In this document: one piece after another, positions 1 to 9,944 of the stretch
Layout of the letters: each line of letters starts with the position of its first letter
How positions within the stretch are numbered: the stretch's first letter is position 1
Origin: Amycolatopsis thermophila
Lineage (GTDB): Bacteria > Actinomycetota > Actinomycetes > Mycobacteriales > Pseudonocardiaceae
DNA length: 64,000 nucleotides
Direction: 5' to 3'
Assembly: GCF_030814215.1 (NCBI RefSeq)
Contig: NZ_JAUSUT010000001.1
Span: 3,348,001-3,412,000, forward strand
Translations under genes and position numbers: made by a program
Notes under the pieces: generated by a model
Databases searched by the model: none
What the model was told of the DNA's origin: nothing
What the model saw: only the letters and a program-made list of their open reading frames with translations

Positions 1-477
1 ATCGCTATGGTGCACGAGGCGCTGTCGGTGTCGGTCGACGAGCGGGTCGACCTGGACAAGCTGCTCGACAACGTGCTGCCGATGGTGGGCGAGGTGGCGA
101 CGGCGGAGTCGCGGGTGAGCATCAGCCGGGCCGGTTCGTTCGGGGTCGTGGTCGCCGAGATCGCGACGCCGCTGGTGATGGTGCTGGCGGAGCTGGTGCA
201 GAACGCGGTGGAGCACGCCTTCCCGGACGGGCGGCCGGGCAAGGTGGAGATCGTGGTGAGTCGCTCGGCGCGCTGGCTGGACGTCGTGATCCGCGACAAC
301 GGGCGGGGGTTGCCGTCCGGGTTCTCGCTCGAGCGCGCTGATGGGCTCGGGCTGCAGATCGTGCGGACCCTGGTCGAGTCCGAGCTGCGGGGTTCCCTCT
401 CGCTGCGCAAAGTCAGCGACGGCGGGCCGCGGGGGACAGAGGCCGCGCTGCGGCTGCCGCTCGGCCGGAGGCCGTGA
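1..477 (+). CDS. pdtaS: PdtaS-type sensor histidine kinase, C-terminal part (5' truncated by window edge)
   Basis: The frame is open from the first base, so only about the last 158 residues are present. They form a HATPase_c domain: an N-box ELVQNAVEHA about 60 residues after the visible Met, the ATP-lid motifs RDNGRGLP and GLGLQIVRTL, and a C-terminal strand. This is the ATP-binding half of a two-component kinase. The companion dimerisation and sensor regions would lie upstream of the window. The identification as PdtaS (Rv3220c type, partner of the antitermination response regulator PdtaR) rests on the neighbouring convergent whiB1, an arrangement I recall from mycobacteria. By domain alone it could be another cytosolic histidine kinase. 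Confidence 0.75.
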   Translation: MAMVHEALSVSVDERVDLDKLLDNVLPMVGEVATAESRVSISRAGSFGVVVAEIATPLVMVLAELVQNAVEHAFPDGRPGKVEIVVSRSARWLDVVIRDNGRGLPSGFSLERADGLGLQIVRTLVESELRGSLSLRKVSDGGPRGTEAALRLPLGRRP

Positions 478-550
478 GTCGGGCTGGAGGTCTTGAGCCG
501 GGCTGGAGGGCTTGAGTTCGGCGGGAGGCCTTCCGTCCCGCTGGAGGCAC
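475..550. repeat. Degenerate tandem repeat, about 20-bp unit
   Basis: Just after the kinase stop the sequence cycles through TTGAGCCGGGCTGGAGG-like units: GTGAGTCGGGCTGGAGGT, TTGAGCCGGGCTGGAGGG, then TTGAGTTCGGCGGGAGGC and a decayed fourth unit. The short reading frames across it look like repeat translations rather than genes. Confidence 0.55.
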
Positions 551-589
551 ACCCGTACGAGCGGACCACCGGGAACGCGCGCGAACGGA

Positions 590-936
590 CCGCGAGTGGC
601 CAAGTTGCGGACCTGCGACTGGGCGCCGCGGCGGGCGTGCGAGATGCCCATCGACAGGTGCGCGAGGTGCCGATCGGTGGCTGCGCGAGATGCCCGTAGG
701 TGGGTGCGCGACGTTGTCCGTTGACAGCCGCGTGAGTGGACCAACCACGCTGCCGTGGGTGCGAGTGGACAAGTGGTGCCGGTGTGAGAGGGCCCCTCGT
801 GTTGCCAGCCTGCGAGGGGACAGGTGACGCCCGTGCGAATGGGAGTGTCGCGGCTGCGTGAATGAGCCAGCGACGGCTGCGCGAGTGGCCTGGCTGTGGC
901 TGCGCGAGTGGCCCGGCTGTGGCCGAGCAAGAGGGC
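590..936. repeat. Degenerate minisatellite with core TGCGnGAGTGG
   Basis: This fills most of the 785-bp gene-free gap between pdtaS and whiB1. A core TGCGCGAGTGGCC and close variants recur near positions 591, 613, 638, 659, 682, 705, 729, 760, 782, 811, 833, 854, 877, 901 and 924, a spacing of roughly 20-30 bp. The two copies near 877 and 901 are the best preserved. I see no convincing gene in this stretch on either strand. Confidence 0.6.
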
Positions 937-1125
937 CGGTCACAGCCGCACGGTTGACGCACCGGTGGCCACCTGAGCGACGCCTTACTCGCGCCCCAGA
1001 GAAGGGACGAGCCGCGCCCGCCCCAGAAGGACGAGCCGTGCCGCCGCCCACAAGACGCGCCCCCGCAACCAACCGCACTCAGCCGCGGGCCCAAACGCCC
1101 ACCACATGCGTCAACACCGGCCCAG

Positions 1126-1178
1126 AACGTTCGAAAGCCCGGTACCCGAGGAAGCCGGGTACCGGGCCGCCGAACGTT
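1126..1178. terminator. Nested perfect hairpin between convergent pdtaS and whiB1
   Basis: An inner stem GCCCGGTACCC (1137-1147) pairs perfectly with GGGTACCGGGC (1157-1167). An outer stem AACGTTCG (1126-1133) pairs with CGAACGTT (1171-1178). There is no long U-tract on either side, so this is a terminator-like or bidirectional transcription-end structure, about 85 bp past the whiB1 stop. Confidence 0.6.
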
Positions 1179-1262
1179 AAGTGGGGGCGTGTGAGCCCCT
1201 GCGTCAGGTCCCGCGTACTCTCGTAAGAGACGCGTTAAGCGACGCCGCAGCGCGTGGGAGGG

Positions 1263-1514
1263 TCAGGCGGTGCGCATGCCGATGTGAGCACGACGGCGCT
1301 TGAGGGCGCGGCGCTCGTCTTCGCTCATCCCGCCCCAGACACCGGCGTCCTGGCCGCTGGCCAGAGCCCAGGCCAGGCACTCGGACGCCACAGTGCAGCG
1401 GTGGCATACGGCTTTCGCCTCGGCGATCTGCAGCACGGCGGGACCGCTGTTCCCGACAGGGAAGAACAGCTCGGGGTCCTCGTCGCGGCAGGCAGCGTCG
1501 TGGCGCCAGTCCAT
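1263..1514 (-). CDS. whiB1: WhiB1-like iron-sulfur transcription factor
   Basis: This 83-residue protein carries the WhiB signature: four cysteines at 9, 37, 40 and 46 (CxxC plus two outer Cys) that ligate a 4Fe-4S cluster, followed by the GVWGG turn (58-62) and a basic tail LKRRRA. In mycobacteria WhiB1 is an essential, nitric-oxide-sensitive regulator that binds the primary sigma factor. The opening MDWRHDAACRDEDPELFFP is very close to WhiB1 as I remember it. A longer frame exists upstream, but the start at 1514 has a strong ribosome site GAAGGAG about 11 nt before ATG and gives the family length. It lies head-to-tail behind the lipid-kinase gene, with a 259-bp leader that carries a CRP-type site. 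Confidence 0.85.
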   Translation of the reverse strand: MDWRHDAACRDEDPELFFPVGNSGPAVLQIAEAKAVCHRCTVASECLAWALASGQDAGVWGGMSEDERRALKRRRAHIGMRTA

Positions 1515-1639
1515 TTCTGTGAGCTCCTTCTCGGGGCGCAGACGTGCTGCGCCACAGGTCGTCATGGCGGATCGTTTTTTGGGGTGCTTGTGAATGCTTT
1601 CACGAAGCACCGCTTTCGACAAGTGTTTTCGCGACATCG

Positions 1640-1653
1640 GTGAGTCAGCTCAC
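1640..1653. promoter_or_regulatory. CRP/cAMP-receptor-type operator upstream of whiB1
   Basis: The sequence GTGAGTCAGCTCAC is a perfect match to GTGA-N6-TCAC, inside the 16-bp palindrome GGTGAGTCAGCTCACC (1639-1654). It lies about 125 bp upstream of the whiB1 start. M. tuberculosis whiB1 is known to be controlled by the cAMP-responsive protein Rv3676, so a conserved site is plausible. The start of transcription cannot be read here. Confidence 0.6.
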
Positions 1654-1773
1654 CTGGTCAGGCGACCCCGCTGACCTGCGGTTTCTCTCCGAAACGGCCT
1701 CCGTGTGGGAAGGACGATGCGGTGAATGGACCGTGAGCGTCGACGAACGGCAAGTTGCAGTTCGCCGAGCCGA

Positions 1774-2703
1774 TCACGCCAGCACGGTCAGCACGTCGGG
1801 CACGCTCGTGAAGTCCACGCGCGTCCGACGGCCGATCAGGTCGCCGTCGACCTGGAAGTTTACCGGCTCCTCGGCCGACACGCTCAGTTTCGCCAGGTCG
1901 TCGTGCCGGACGAGCGCCCGTCCGCGGTGCCGGGCCTCCGCCCGCAACGCCTGGCGGACGTGCCGGAAGACGAGCGGCAGCGTCAACTTGCGCAGCGCGA
2001 ACAACCCCAGACCGCGATCGAACGAGCATTCCGTGTTGAGGTGAACGGGCCGTTCACCGAGGTAGCTCCACGGGTCGGTGTTCGACACGAACGCCATCCG
2101 CACCTGCGCCGGCTCCTCACCGGGCACCTGCACGGTGAGCGGCAGGCGACCGGACCGCGGCCGGAAGTAACAGGCGACCGCCGCCCGCATGTACAGCAGC
2201 GCGTTGGTCTGCTTGCCGCGCCGGTCGGCCACCGTGGCGACCACGTCGGCGTCCCAGCCCAGCCCGGCGTTGAATGTGAACCAGTGCCCGTCGGCCAGTC
2301 CGAGCCCGACCCGGCGGCTCCGGCCCGCCTCGATGGCCGACAGCAGCTGGTGCGTGGCCTCTACCGGATCCCGCGCGATGCCCAGGGCACGGGCGAACAC
2401 GTTGGCCGACCCGCCGGGCACGACACCGAGGGCGGGCAGCGACCCGCCGGGACCATCCGTGAGCAGGCCGTTCACGACCTCGTTCACAGTGCCGTCGCCG
2501 CCGTGGGCGACGACCAGGTCCACCCCGTCGCGGGCCGCGTCACGGGCCACCGCGAGCGCGTGCCCGCGGTAGTCGGTCTCCACGACCTCCAGCTTCACCT
2601 GGCTCGCCAGTGCGTGCGCGAGCACGTCCCGCCCGCCGGCCGTGGTGGAGGTGGCCTGCGGGTTCACGACCAGAATCGCGCGCATGCTCGCAGGGTAGGC
2701 CAC
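1774..2703 (-). CDS. Diacylglycerol kinase-family lipid kinase
   Basis: This is a 309-residue DAGKc-family protein. It has the nucleotide-binding motif GGDGT at residues 68-72, PGGSANVFAR near 96-105, and a C-terminal beta domain ending in QVDGDLIG, as in YegS/DgkB-like enzymes. These phosphorylate diacylglycerol or related lipids using ATP at the membrane face. I kept the GTG start at 2703 because GGGGAGG sits about 7 nt upstream; the internal ATG at 2685 has no comparable site. The gene is followed on the same strand by whiB1. The order matches Rv3218-Rv3219 from memory. The substrate is not readable from sequence, so kinase action on another lipid is possible. Confidence 0.8.
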   Translation of the reverse strand: MAYPASMRAILVVNPQATSTTAGGRDVLAHALASQVKLEVVETDYRGHALAVARDAARDGVDLVVAHGGDGTVNEVVNGLLTDGPGGSLPALGVVPGGSANVFARALGIARDPVEATHQLLSAIEAGRSRRVGLGLADGHWFTFNAGLGWDADVVATVADRRGKQTNALLYMRAAVACYFRPRSGRLPLTVQVPGEEPAQVRMAFVSNTDPWSYLGERPVHLNTECSFDRGLGLFALRKLTLPLVFRHVRQALRAEARHRGRALVRHDDLAKLSVSAEEPVNFQVDGDLIGRRTRVDFTSVPDVLTVLA

Positions 2704-2950
2704 CTGGTGGCCTCCCCGGGGCGAGCGCGAACCTCGTCACTGCGAAAAGCCTGCCGGTTGACCTCCCGTCGGTCGGCACGGTCCGTTCGTCGTGACAAGT
2801 GCACCCCGGACGTCCGCCGGCTCATCGACGACACCCAGATCTTGACGCGGACGGCCGCGGTTCGAAAACGGCCGACCGGGTGGCTTACCATCGAGGGTGT
2901 TCACACACGGTCACCCGTGCCGCATATCCGCTGGTGGAAGGCCCTTCGCG

Positions 2951-3421
2951 ATGGCGCTCGCCGACAAGATTTCACCCGCTCCGCGCGAGGTCAGGGCGGC
3001 CGGCGCGCTGACCGTCCTGCCGGGCATCGGCCTGCTGGTCTTCGGTGCCCTGCTGTTCGCCTCGCCCGGCGAAAGCCTGCCGCTGACCAGCGTGCTCGCC
3101 GAGGGCGCGTTCTACGTGCTCTTCGCGCTCGCGGTGCTCGGCTGCGCCGTCGGGCTGATGTTCGGGCACACCTGGGCCCGCTCGCCCGGCGTCGTCATGG
3201 CCCTCATCACCGCGGGCGTCGGCTGGTACATGGCCGGCCCGTCCGGGCGCCCGGCCTTCGGGGTGCCGATCGTGATCCTCGGGGTGGCGATCCTCGTGCT
3301 GCTGTTCCGCCGTCCCGCCCGGGCCTGGGCGCTGGGGCAGCACGAGGACGAAACCGAGGAGGAGGCGGCCGAACGCGGCGGGCTCGCCGGACGGCGCCGC
3401 GCCCGCGGCGAGGACGACTAG
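2951..3421 (+). CDS. Small integral membrane protein (Rv3217c-like position)
   Basis: This 156-residue protein appears to have four hydrophobic helices (about residues 22-40, 51-72, 78-95 and 102-118), followed by a charged cytoplasmic tail rich in Glu, Arg and Gly. The ATG at 2951 is preceded by GGAAGG; a longer frame opening at 2897 has no comparable site. No catalytic motif is visible and I do not recognise a function. It is divergent from the lipid kinase and convergent with the GNAT gene. A conserved membrane protein of similar size occupies the same slot in the mycobacterial pdtaS-whiB1 neighbourhood. Confidence 0.75.
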   Translation: MALADKISPAPREVRAAGALTVLPGIGLLVFGALLFASPGESLPLTSVLAEGAFYVLFALAVLGCAVGLMFGHTWARSPGVVMALITAGVGWYMAGPSGRPAFGVPIVILGVAILVLLFRRPARAWALGQHEDETEEEAAERGGLAGRRRARGEDD

Positions 3422-3583
3422 CGCCCACACCCGGCGCCGCGACGGGAGGCGATGGCGGCGGAGGCCGCCTACGCAGGCCGTGGGGAACCGGGGCCGCCGG
3501 GCGGTCGCGTGCGGGCTGGCTGTGGAGCGGGGACGGTCGGGCCGTCGCTGGCCGTGGGGTACGGGGGCGAACCGGGCTGCGGT

Positions 3584-3726
3584 GCGCCGACGCAGGCGTG
3601 GAACAGGGACGCCCAGGCCGCGGCGCGCCGACGCAGGCGTGGGAGCAGGGACACCCGAGCCGTCGTGCACCGAAGCTGGCTGTGGGGACGGGACGACCGG
3701 GCCGGCGTGCGCCGACGCAGGCGTGG
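3584..3726. repeat. Tandem repeat, about 42-bp period, in a 345-bp gene-free gap
   Basis: The 18-mer GCGCCGACGCAGGCGTGG is exact at 3584-3601, 3625-3642 and 3709-3726. A decayed copy (GCACCGAAGCTGGCTGTGG) near 3667 completes a period of about 41-42 bp. The units are separated by GGGACG/GACCGGGCC-like spacers. The gap 3422-3766 lies between convergent genes and otherwise holds nothing I recognise. Confidence 0.7.
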
Positions 3727-3766
3727 GAACAGCGACGACCGGGCCGCCGTCCGCCGCCCGGGTGAC

Positions 3767-4249
3767 TCAACCCAGCCGGGCGAGCTTTTCCAGCGCGGTG
3801 TCGGTGAGCCGGTAGACGGTCCACTCGTCCATCGGGGTCGCGCCGAGCGACTTGTAGAACCCGGTCGCCGGGTTCCAGTCCAGCACCGACCACTCCAGCC
3901 GGGCGAAGCCGCGGTCCACGCACTCCTTCGCCAGCGTCGCCAGCAGGGCCTTGCCCAGGCCGGACCCGCGCAGCTCGGAGCGCACGAACAGGTCCTCCAG
4001 GTAGATGCCGTGCACGCCGCGCCAGGTGGAGAAGTTCAGGAACCACAGGGCGAAGCCGACGATCTCGCCGTCCTGCTCCGCGACGTGCCCGAACACCGCC
4101 GGGTCGTCGCCGAACAGGGCGGTGCGCAGGCGGTCCGCGGTCAGGTGGCAGTCCTGCGGGGCCTTCTCGTAGGCGGCCAGGTCGTGCACCAGCTGCGCGA
4201 CAGCGTCCACATCGGACTCGCGGATTCGGCGGATGCGGCTGTCAGGCAT
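3767..4249 (-). CDS. GNAT-family N-acetyltransferase (SAT/diamine acetyltransferase-like)
   Basis: This 160-residue protein is a complete GNAT domain. The acetyl-CoA pyrophosphate-binding loop RSELRGSGLGKALL follows the central strand GIYLEDLFV, and the C-terminal part FARLEWSVLDWNPATGFYKSLGA is typical of spermidine/spermine-type acetyltransferases. It transfers an acetyl group from acetyl-CoA to an amine; the acceptor is unknown. It corresponds in place and direction to Rv3216, the acetyltransferase of the mycobacterial block. A short gap of about 50 bp separates it from the MetE-like gene upstream, so the two may be co-transcribed. Confidence 0.8.
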   Translation of the reverse strand: MPDSRIRRIRESDVDAVAQLVHDLAAYEKAPQDCHLTADRLRTALFGDDPAVFGHVAEQDGEIVGFALWFLNFSTWRGVHGIYLEDLFVRSELRGSGLGKALLATLAKECVDRGFARLEWSVLDWNPATGFYKSLGATPMDEWTVYRLTDTALEKLARLG

Positions 4250-4300
4250 GGGGACTCCCGGGCGGGTCGAGCGGGTGAGCTGGCCCCGATCCTGCCAGAG

Positions 4301-5407
4301 TCAGGGCGTCCCCCAGACCCGTTCCGCGACCGCGACTGTCAGGTCGAGCTTGCGCCGCTGGTCGTCCCAGGTCAGCGGATTGCCCTGCACCTCGGAGGCG
4401 AACCCGCACTGCGGGCTCACCGCCAGGTCGTCCAGGGGCACGAACCGCGCGGCCTCGTCGACCCGGCGGGCGAGCTCGTCCGGGTCCTCCAGTTCGCCGG
4501 ACTTCGTCGTGATCAGCCCCAGCACGACACCCACGCCGCCCGGGACGTGCCGCAGCGGCTCGAACGTGCCGGCGCGCTCGGTGTCGTACTCCAGCAGCCA
4601 GTGGTCGACCGGGATGCCCCCGAACACCTCTGCCGCGATGTCGTCGTAGAAGCCCTCGTTGAACCACTGGCCCCGGTAGTTGCCGCGGCAGATGTGCATG
4701 CCGACCCGTACCCCGCGCTCCCGCAGCAGCCGGACCACGGCCGCGTCCGCGTCGATGCACCGCCGCAGCAGTGCCCGCGCGTCGATGTTCTCCGACTCCA
4801 GCAGTGCGAGGATGCGCGGGTTGGCGAAGGCGATGAAGCACGGCGCGTCGATCTGGACGTGCCGGACGCCGTCGTCGGCCAGCGCCGCCGCCTCCTGCCG
4901 GAGAACGGCCCCGAGGTCCTCGACGATGTCGCCCCTGCCGGGGTAGTGCGGCCCGCTGACCTGCGCGTCCCAGTTGGCGATCACGAAGTTGGTGACCTCG
5001 GGCAGGCTGATCTTGAACGGGCCGGGCGCGTGCGCGGTGAGGAACGCGGCCTCGCGGTCGGTGAACCGCTCGCGGTAGGCCAGCCTGCCCCCGACGAGCC
5101 GGAGGATGCTGCTGTCCTCCGCGCTCGCCTCGCCCGACTGCCACTCCAGCGACGGCGCCTGCTCGGCGAAGCCGTCGACGTGCTCGGTGAGCCTGCTCAT
5201 GAAGTCGGTGCGCAGGTACTCGCCGTCGGTGTAGGTCCCGATCCCGCTCTCCTGCTGGACCGACAGCGCCACCAGGATCGATTCCTGCTCGATCCGGTGC
5301 AGCTCGTCGTCGCGGAGCCAGCCCGCGGCGCGGTCGGCCCGCGCCTTGAGCAGCTGCGGCGGCCGCAGGAGGCTGCCGACGTGGGTGGCCCGTGGGAACG
5401 TGCTCAT
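4301..5407 (-). CDS. Cobalamin-independent methionine synthase-like protein (MetE C-terminal family)
   Basis: This 368-residue protein covers only the catalytic barrel of MetE, like the YxjG/YxjH group. Zinc-ligand motifs are visible: HICRGNYRG (His-x-Cys), EYDTER (acidic ligand) and SPQCGFAS (second Cys). The N-terminal RATHVGSLLRP is the usual opening of this family. It probably transfers a methyl group to a thiol such as homocysteine, from a donor other than triglutamyl folate because the N-terminal MetE half is missing. The start at 5407 has GGAAGGAC 8 nt upstream and removes an implausible Thr/Ser-rich extension. It occupies the entC position of the comparable mycobacterial block. Confidence 0.82.
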   Translation of the reverse strand: MSTFPRATHVGSLLRPPQLLKARADRAAGWLRDDELHRIEQESILVALSVQQESGIGTYTDGEYLRTDFMSRLTEHVDGFAEQAPSLEWQSGEASAEDSSILRLVGGRLAYRERFTDREAAFLTAHAPGPFKISLPEVTNFVIANWDAQVSGPHYPGRGDIVEDLGAVLRQEAAALADDGVRHVQIDAPCFIAFANPRILALLESENIDARALLRRCIDADAAVVRLLRERGVRVGMHICRGNYRGQWFNEGFYDDIAAEVFGGIPVDHWLLEYDTERAGTFEPLRHVPGGVGVVLGLITTKSGELEDPDELARRVDEAARFVPLDDLAVSPQCGFASEVQGNPLTWDDQRRKLDLTVAVAERVWGTP

Positions 5408-5536
5408 GTGGGTCGTCCTTCCCCGCTCAGCGGATGCGGTGATCACGCTAAGCAGGACGGATGACGTCCGGCTGTCCTCGTCGGCCCCGGCGTCCCGATG
5501 CTCCGGCCGCACGGGTGCGGGAGCGGTACGGTCCGA

Positions 5537-6136
5537 TCAGGACGGCGGGATGTTCAGGTTCTCGATCTTGGGCTCGCCCCGCTCGTCCCCGAGGACGGTG
5601 ACCCCGGCCGGGTCCAGTCCGAAGTGGACGCCCGCGGTGGCGGGCAGCCCGATCCAGCGCGCGATCAGCACCCGGCTGAAGTGGCCGTGCCCCACCAGGA
5701 TCACCTCGGTGTCGGCCAGCGCCTCGCGGACCCGGGCCAGCAGTGCGTCCGCCCGCGCGGTCACCTGCTCGGCGGTCTCGCCGCCGGGCATGGGGTGCGT
5801 CCAGACGGTCCAGTCCGGCACGGTCTTGCGGATCTCCGGCGTGGTGACGCCCTCGTAGTCGCCGTAGTCCCACTCGGCGAGGTCCTCGGTCTGCTCGTCG
5901 ATCCGCAGGCCGGCCAGCTCGGCCGTGCGCACCGCGCGTTGCCGCGGGCTGGTCAGGACCAGGGCCGGCCCCTTGCGGAGCGTCTGCAGGGTCAGGCCGG
6001 CGGCGCGCGCCTGGTTCTCCCCGGCCCGGGTGAGCGGGATGTCGGTGCGGCCGGTGTGCCTGCCGTTCACCGACCACTCGGTCTGCCCGTGGCGGAAGAG
6101 GAAGAGCTCGTGGTCCACGGTTGCGAATATAGCCAT
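5537..6136 (-). CDS. Histidine phosphatase (phosphoglycerate mutase superfamily, Gpm2/Rv3214-like)
   Basis: This 199-residue protein has the catalytic RHG triad LFRHGQTEWS near the N-terminus, the second conserved Arg in GRHTGRTDIPLT, the catalytic acid region LAEWDYGDYEG, and the second His in VILVGHGHFSRVL. Such proteins hydrolyse phosphomonoesters through a phosphohistidine; Rv3214 itself has been described as an acid phosphatase rather than a mutase. The ATG at 6136 lacks a clear ribosome site, and GTG at 6118 is an alternative start. The gene is divergent from the DUF4442 gene. Confidence 0.82.
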   Translation of the reverse strand: MAIFATVDHELFLFRHGQTEWSVNGRHTGRTDIPLTRAGENQARAAGLTLQTLRKGPALVLTSPRQRAVRTAELAGLRIDEQTEDLAEWDYGDYEGVTTPEIRKTVPDWTVWTHPMPGGETAEQVTARADALLARVREALADTEVILVGHGHFSRVLIARWIGLPATAGVHFGLDPAGVTVLGDERGEPKIENLNIPPS

Positions 6137-6149
6137 CGATCTGCTGTGC

Positions 6150-6161
6150 TACCGGTCGGTA
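6150..6161. promoter_or_regulatory. Imperfect palindrome in the divergent promoter region
   Basis: TACCGGTCGGTA is symmetric at five of its six base pairs. It lies between the divergent phosphatase and DUF4442 genes, 4 bp upstream of the AGGAGG ribosome site of the latter. The form is compatible with a TetR-type operator, but no regulator is encoded alongside. Confidence 0.3.
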
Positions 6162-6176
6162 ACATAGGAGGTGCCG

Positions 6177-6644
6177 GTGGTTTCCACCTATTCGCTGTGG
6201 CAGCGGCTGAGTGCGCTGCCCGGCGGCAGACGACTGTTCTCGACCGCGATCTGCCTGCGTGTGCCCTATTTCGGGTCGGTGCTGCCGGCCGTGCGGGAGC
6301 TGCGCCCGGGGTACTGCGCGGTGACCGCGCCGAAGTGGTGGGGTGTTCACAACCACATCGGCACGTTTCACGCGATCGCGGCGTGCAACCTCGCGGAGAT
6401 CGCGATGGGCATGCTCGCCGAGTCGACCCTCCCGGCCACCCACCGCTGGCTGCCGAAGGGCATGGAGGTGCGCTACCTGGCCAAGGCGGAGACCGGGCTG
6501 CGGGCCGTCGCCGAGCTGCCGGAGATCCCCGAGTTCGGCGACGAGGGGGTGGAGCTGCCGGTGCCGGTCGTCATCACCGACACCGCCGGCACGCCCGTCG
6601 TCACCGCGACGATCACCATCTGGGTGACGCGCAAGCGTCAGTAG
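6177..6644 (+). CDS. DUF4442 hotdog-fold protein (PaaI-like thioesterase family)
   Basis: This protein of about 155 residues has the DUF4442 layout: PYFGSVLPAVRELRPGYCAV, then the hotdog helix NHIGTFHAIAACNLAEIAMGMLAE, and a final beta strand VVTATITIWVTRKR. Hotdog proteins of this group hydrolyse acyl-CoA or related thioesters; the substrate is unknown. I chose GTG at 6177 because AGGAGG (6166-6171) is 5 nt upstream; GTG at 6171 would overlap that site. Its last bases overlap the end of the convergent secreted-protein gene by 7 bp. Confidence 0.75.
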   Translation: MVSTYSLWQRLSALPGGRRLFSTAICLRVPYFGSVLPAVRELRPGYCAVTAPKWWGVHNHIGTFHAIAACNLAEIAMGMLAESTLPATHRWLPKGMEVRYLAKAETGLRAVAELPEIPEFGDEGVELPVPVVITDTAGTPVVTATITIWVTRKRQ

Positions 6645-7273
6645 TCGCGGAGGCGGACCGTCGTCGTCTGCTCGTAGGAACCCGGCGCGGCGGGCAGGCC
6701 CAGGCGCCGGTCGACGAGCTGTCCCAGCGGACCGCAGTGCTCGGTAGCGGGTACGGCGAGCTCGTGGTCGTACGTGGCGAACTTCAGCGTCAGCGGGTCT
6801 GTCGAGACGACCTCGGTGGGGCCGTCGGCCCGCAGGACCGAGTGGATGACGCCGGTCGCGCAGTCCCGCGGCAGGTAGCGCGCGTCGAACTCGGCGACCA
6901 GGTCGATCACGCCCTTGCGCTCGTCGTTGGACTGGAAGTCGGAGTGGCCGCCGTAGCCGAAGCGGATCGTCGCACCGGGGAGGCCGGGCACGGCGACGGG
7001 CTCGGATCTCAGTGCCCCGAACACCTGGGCGTACTCGCCGTTCCGCCGCCCTTCGGCGAACGTCAGCCGCATCGGGCCGAGCCGGAGGTCGCGCACGGTG
7101 CCGAACGACAGGGTCGCCGACGAGTCGAGGACCTCGCACCGCCACTGTGCGTGGTCGGCACCGGGCGGCAGCGCCGGGCAGTCGGCGAACGTCGAGTCGG
7201 CGGCCCGCGCGGTGGCGGCTCCGGTGGTCAGGGCGAGGGCGGTGACCGCGGCGGCGACGAGGATCTTCTTCAT
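6638..7273 (-). CDS. Secreted hypothetical protein
   Basis: This 211-residue protein begins MKKILVAAAVTALALTTGAATARA, a clear Sec signal peptide with cleavage likely after ATARA. The remainder is a beta-rich domain with three cysteines and no motif I recognise. The start at 7273 is preferred over the longer frame because it gives the signal peptide directly. It is divergent from the cholesterol oxidase gene and may be part of the same exported set, but this is inference. Confidence 0.65.
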   Translation of the reverse strand: MKKILVAAAVTALALTTGAATARAADSTFADCPALPPGADHAQWRCEVLDSSATLSFGTVRDLRLGPMRLTFAEGRRNGEYAQVFGALRSEPVAVPGLPGATIRFGYGGHSDFQSNDERKGVIDLVAEFDARYLPRDCATGVIHSVLRADGPTEVVSTDPLTLKFATYDHELAVPATEHCGPLGQLVDRRLGLPAAPGSYEQTTTVRLRDY

Positions 7274-7275
7274 GA

Positions 7276-9596
<2,321 letters not shown>

Positions 9597-9944
9597 GCTC
9601 AGAACATAGACGCCGCGCGAAGCGCTTCCGTTGAGGGTGGTGGGTGAGGGGCCGGCCCCATCGGGCACCAACCAAGCCGGACGGACGTCTTGCTAGTACC
9701 CCGTGACCTCCCCTTTTTGTGACATCAGCCGCACCTCGGCATCACAACCGGTGCCGGGCCTGCAACACTGGGGGGACCGCCGCGTCCACGGCCGTCACCT
9801 CACCAAGGGCTCCGCACGGCCGAGACGGACGCCGAGCCGGCAGCCGGCGCCACCGCGCCCTGGCCACCGAGCTGCGAGAGCAACCAATGCCGCTGGGGGG
9901 TGGGGCAGTGTCCCCGCACACGGTCCCGGGAGGGATTCCTTTTC
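9597..9944. other. Divergent intergenic region, 348 bp, no gene seen
   Basis: This lies between the epimerase and malic enzyme genes and must carry both promoters. The only clear signal is the ribosome site GGGAGGGA before the ATG at 9945. No riboswitch, repeat or conserved small frame was recognised. Confidence 0.5.

Noticed and set aside
413..1078. 221-residue Arg/Ser/His-rich frame on the - strand between pdtaS and whiB1
   Set aside because: It is a translation of the tandem repeats, with no conserved segment and overlapping the pdtaS coding end.
1263..1637. A 124-residue WhiB with a 41-residue N-terminal extension
   Set aside because: The ATG at 1514 has a strong ribosome site and gives the normal WhiB1 length. 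The upstream residues look like untranslated leader.
1726..3765. 679-residue + strand frame across the lipid kinase and the repeats
   Set aside because: It spans two real genes and a minisatellite, with no conserved segment.
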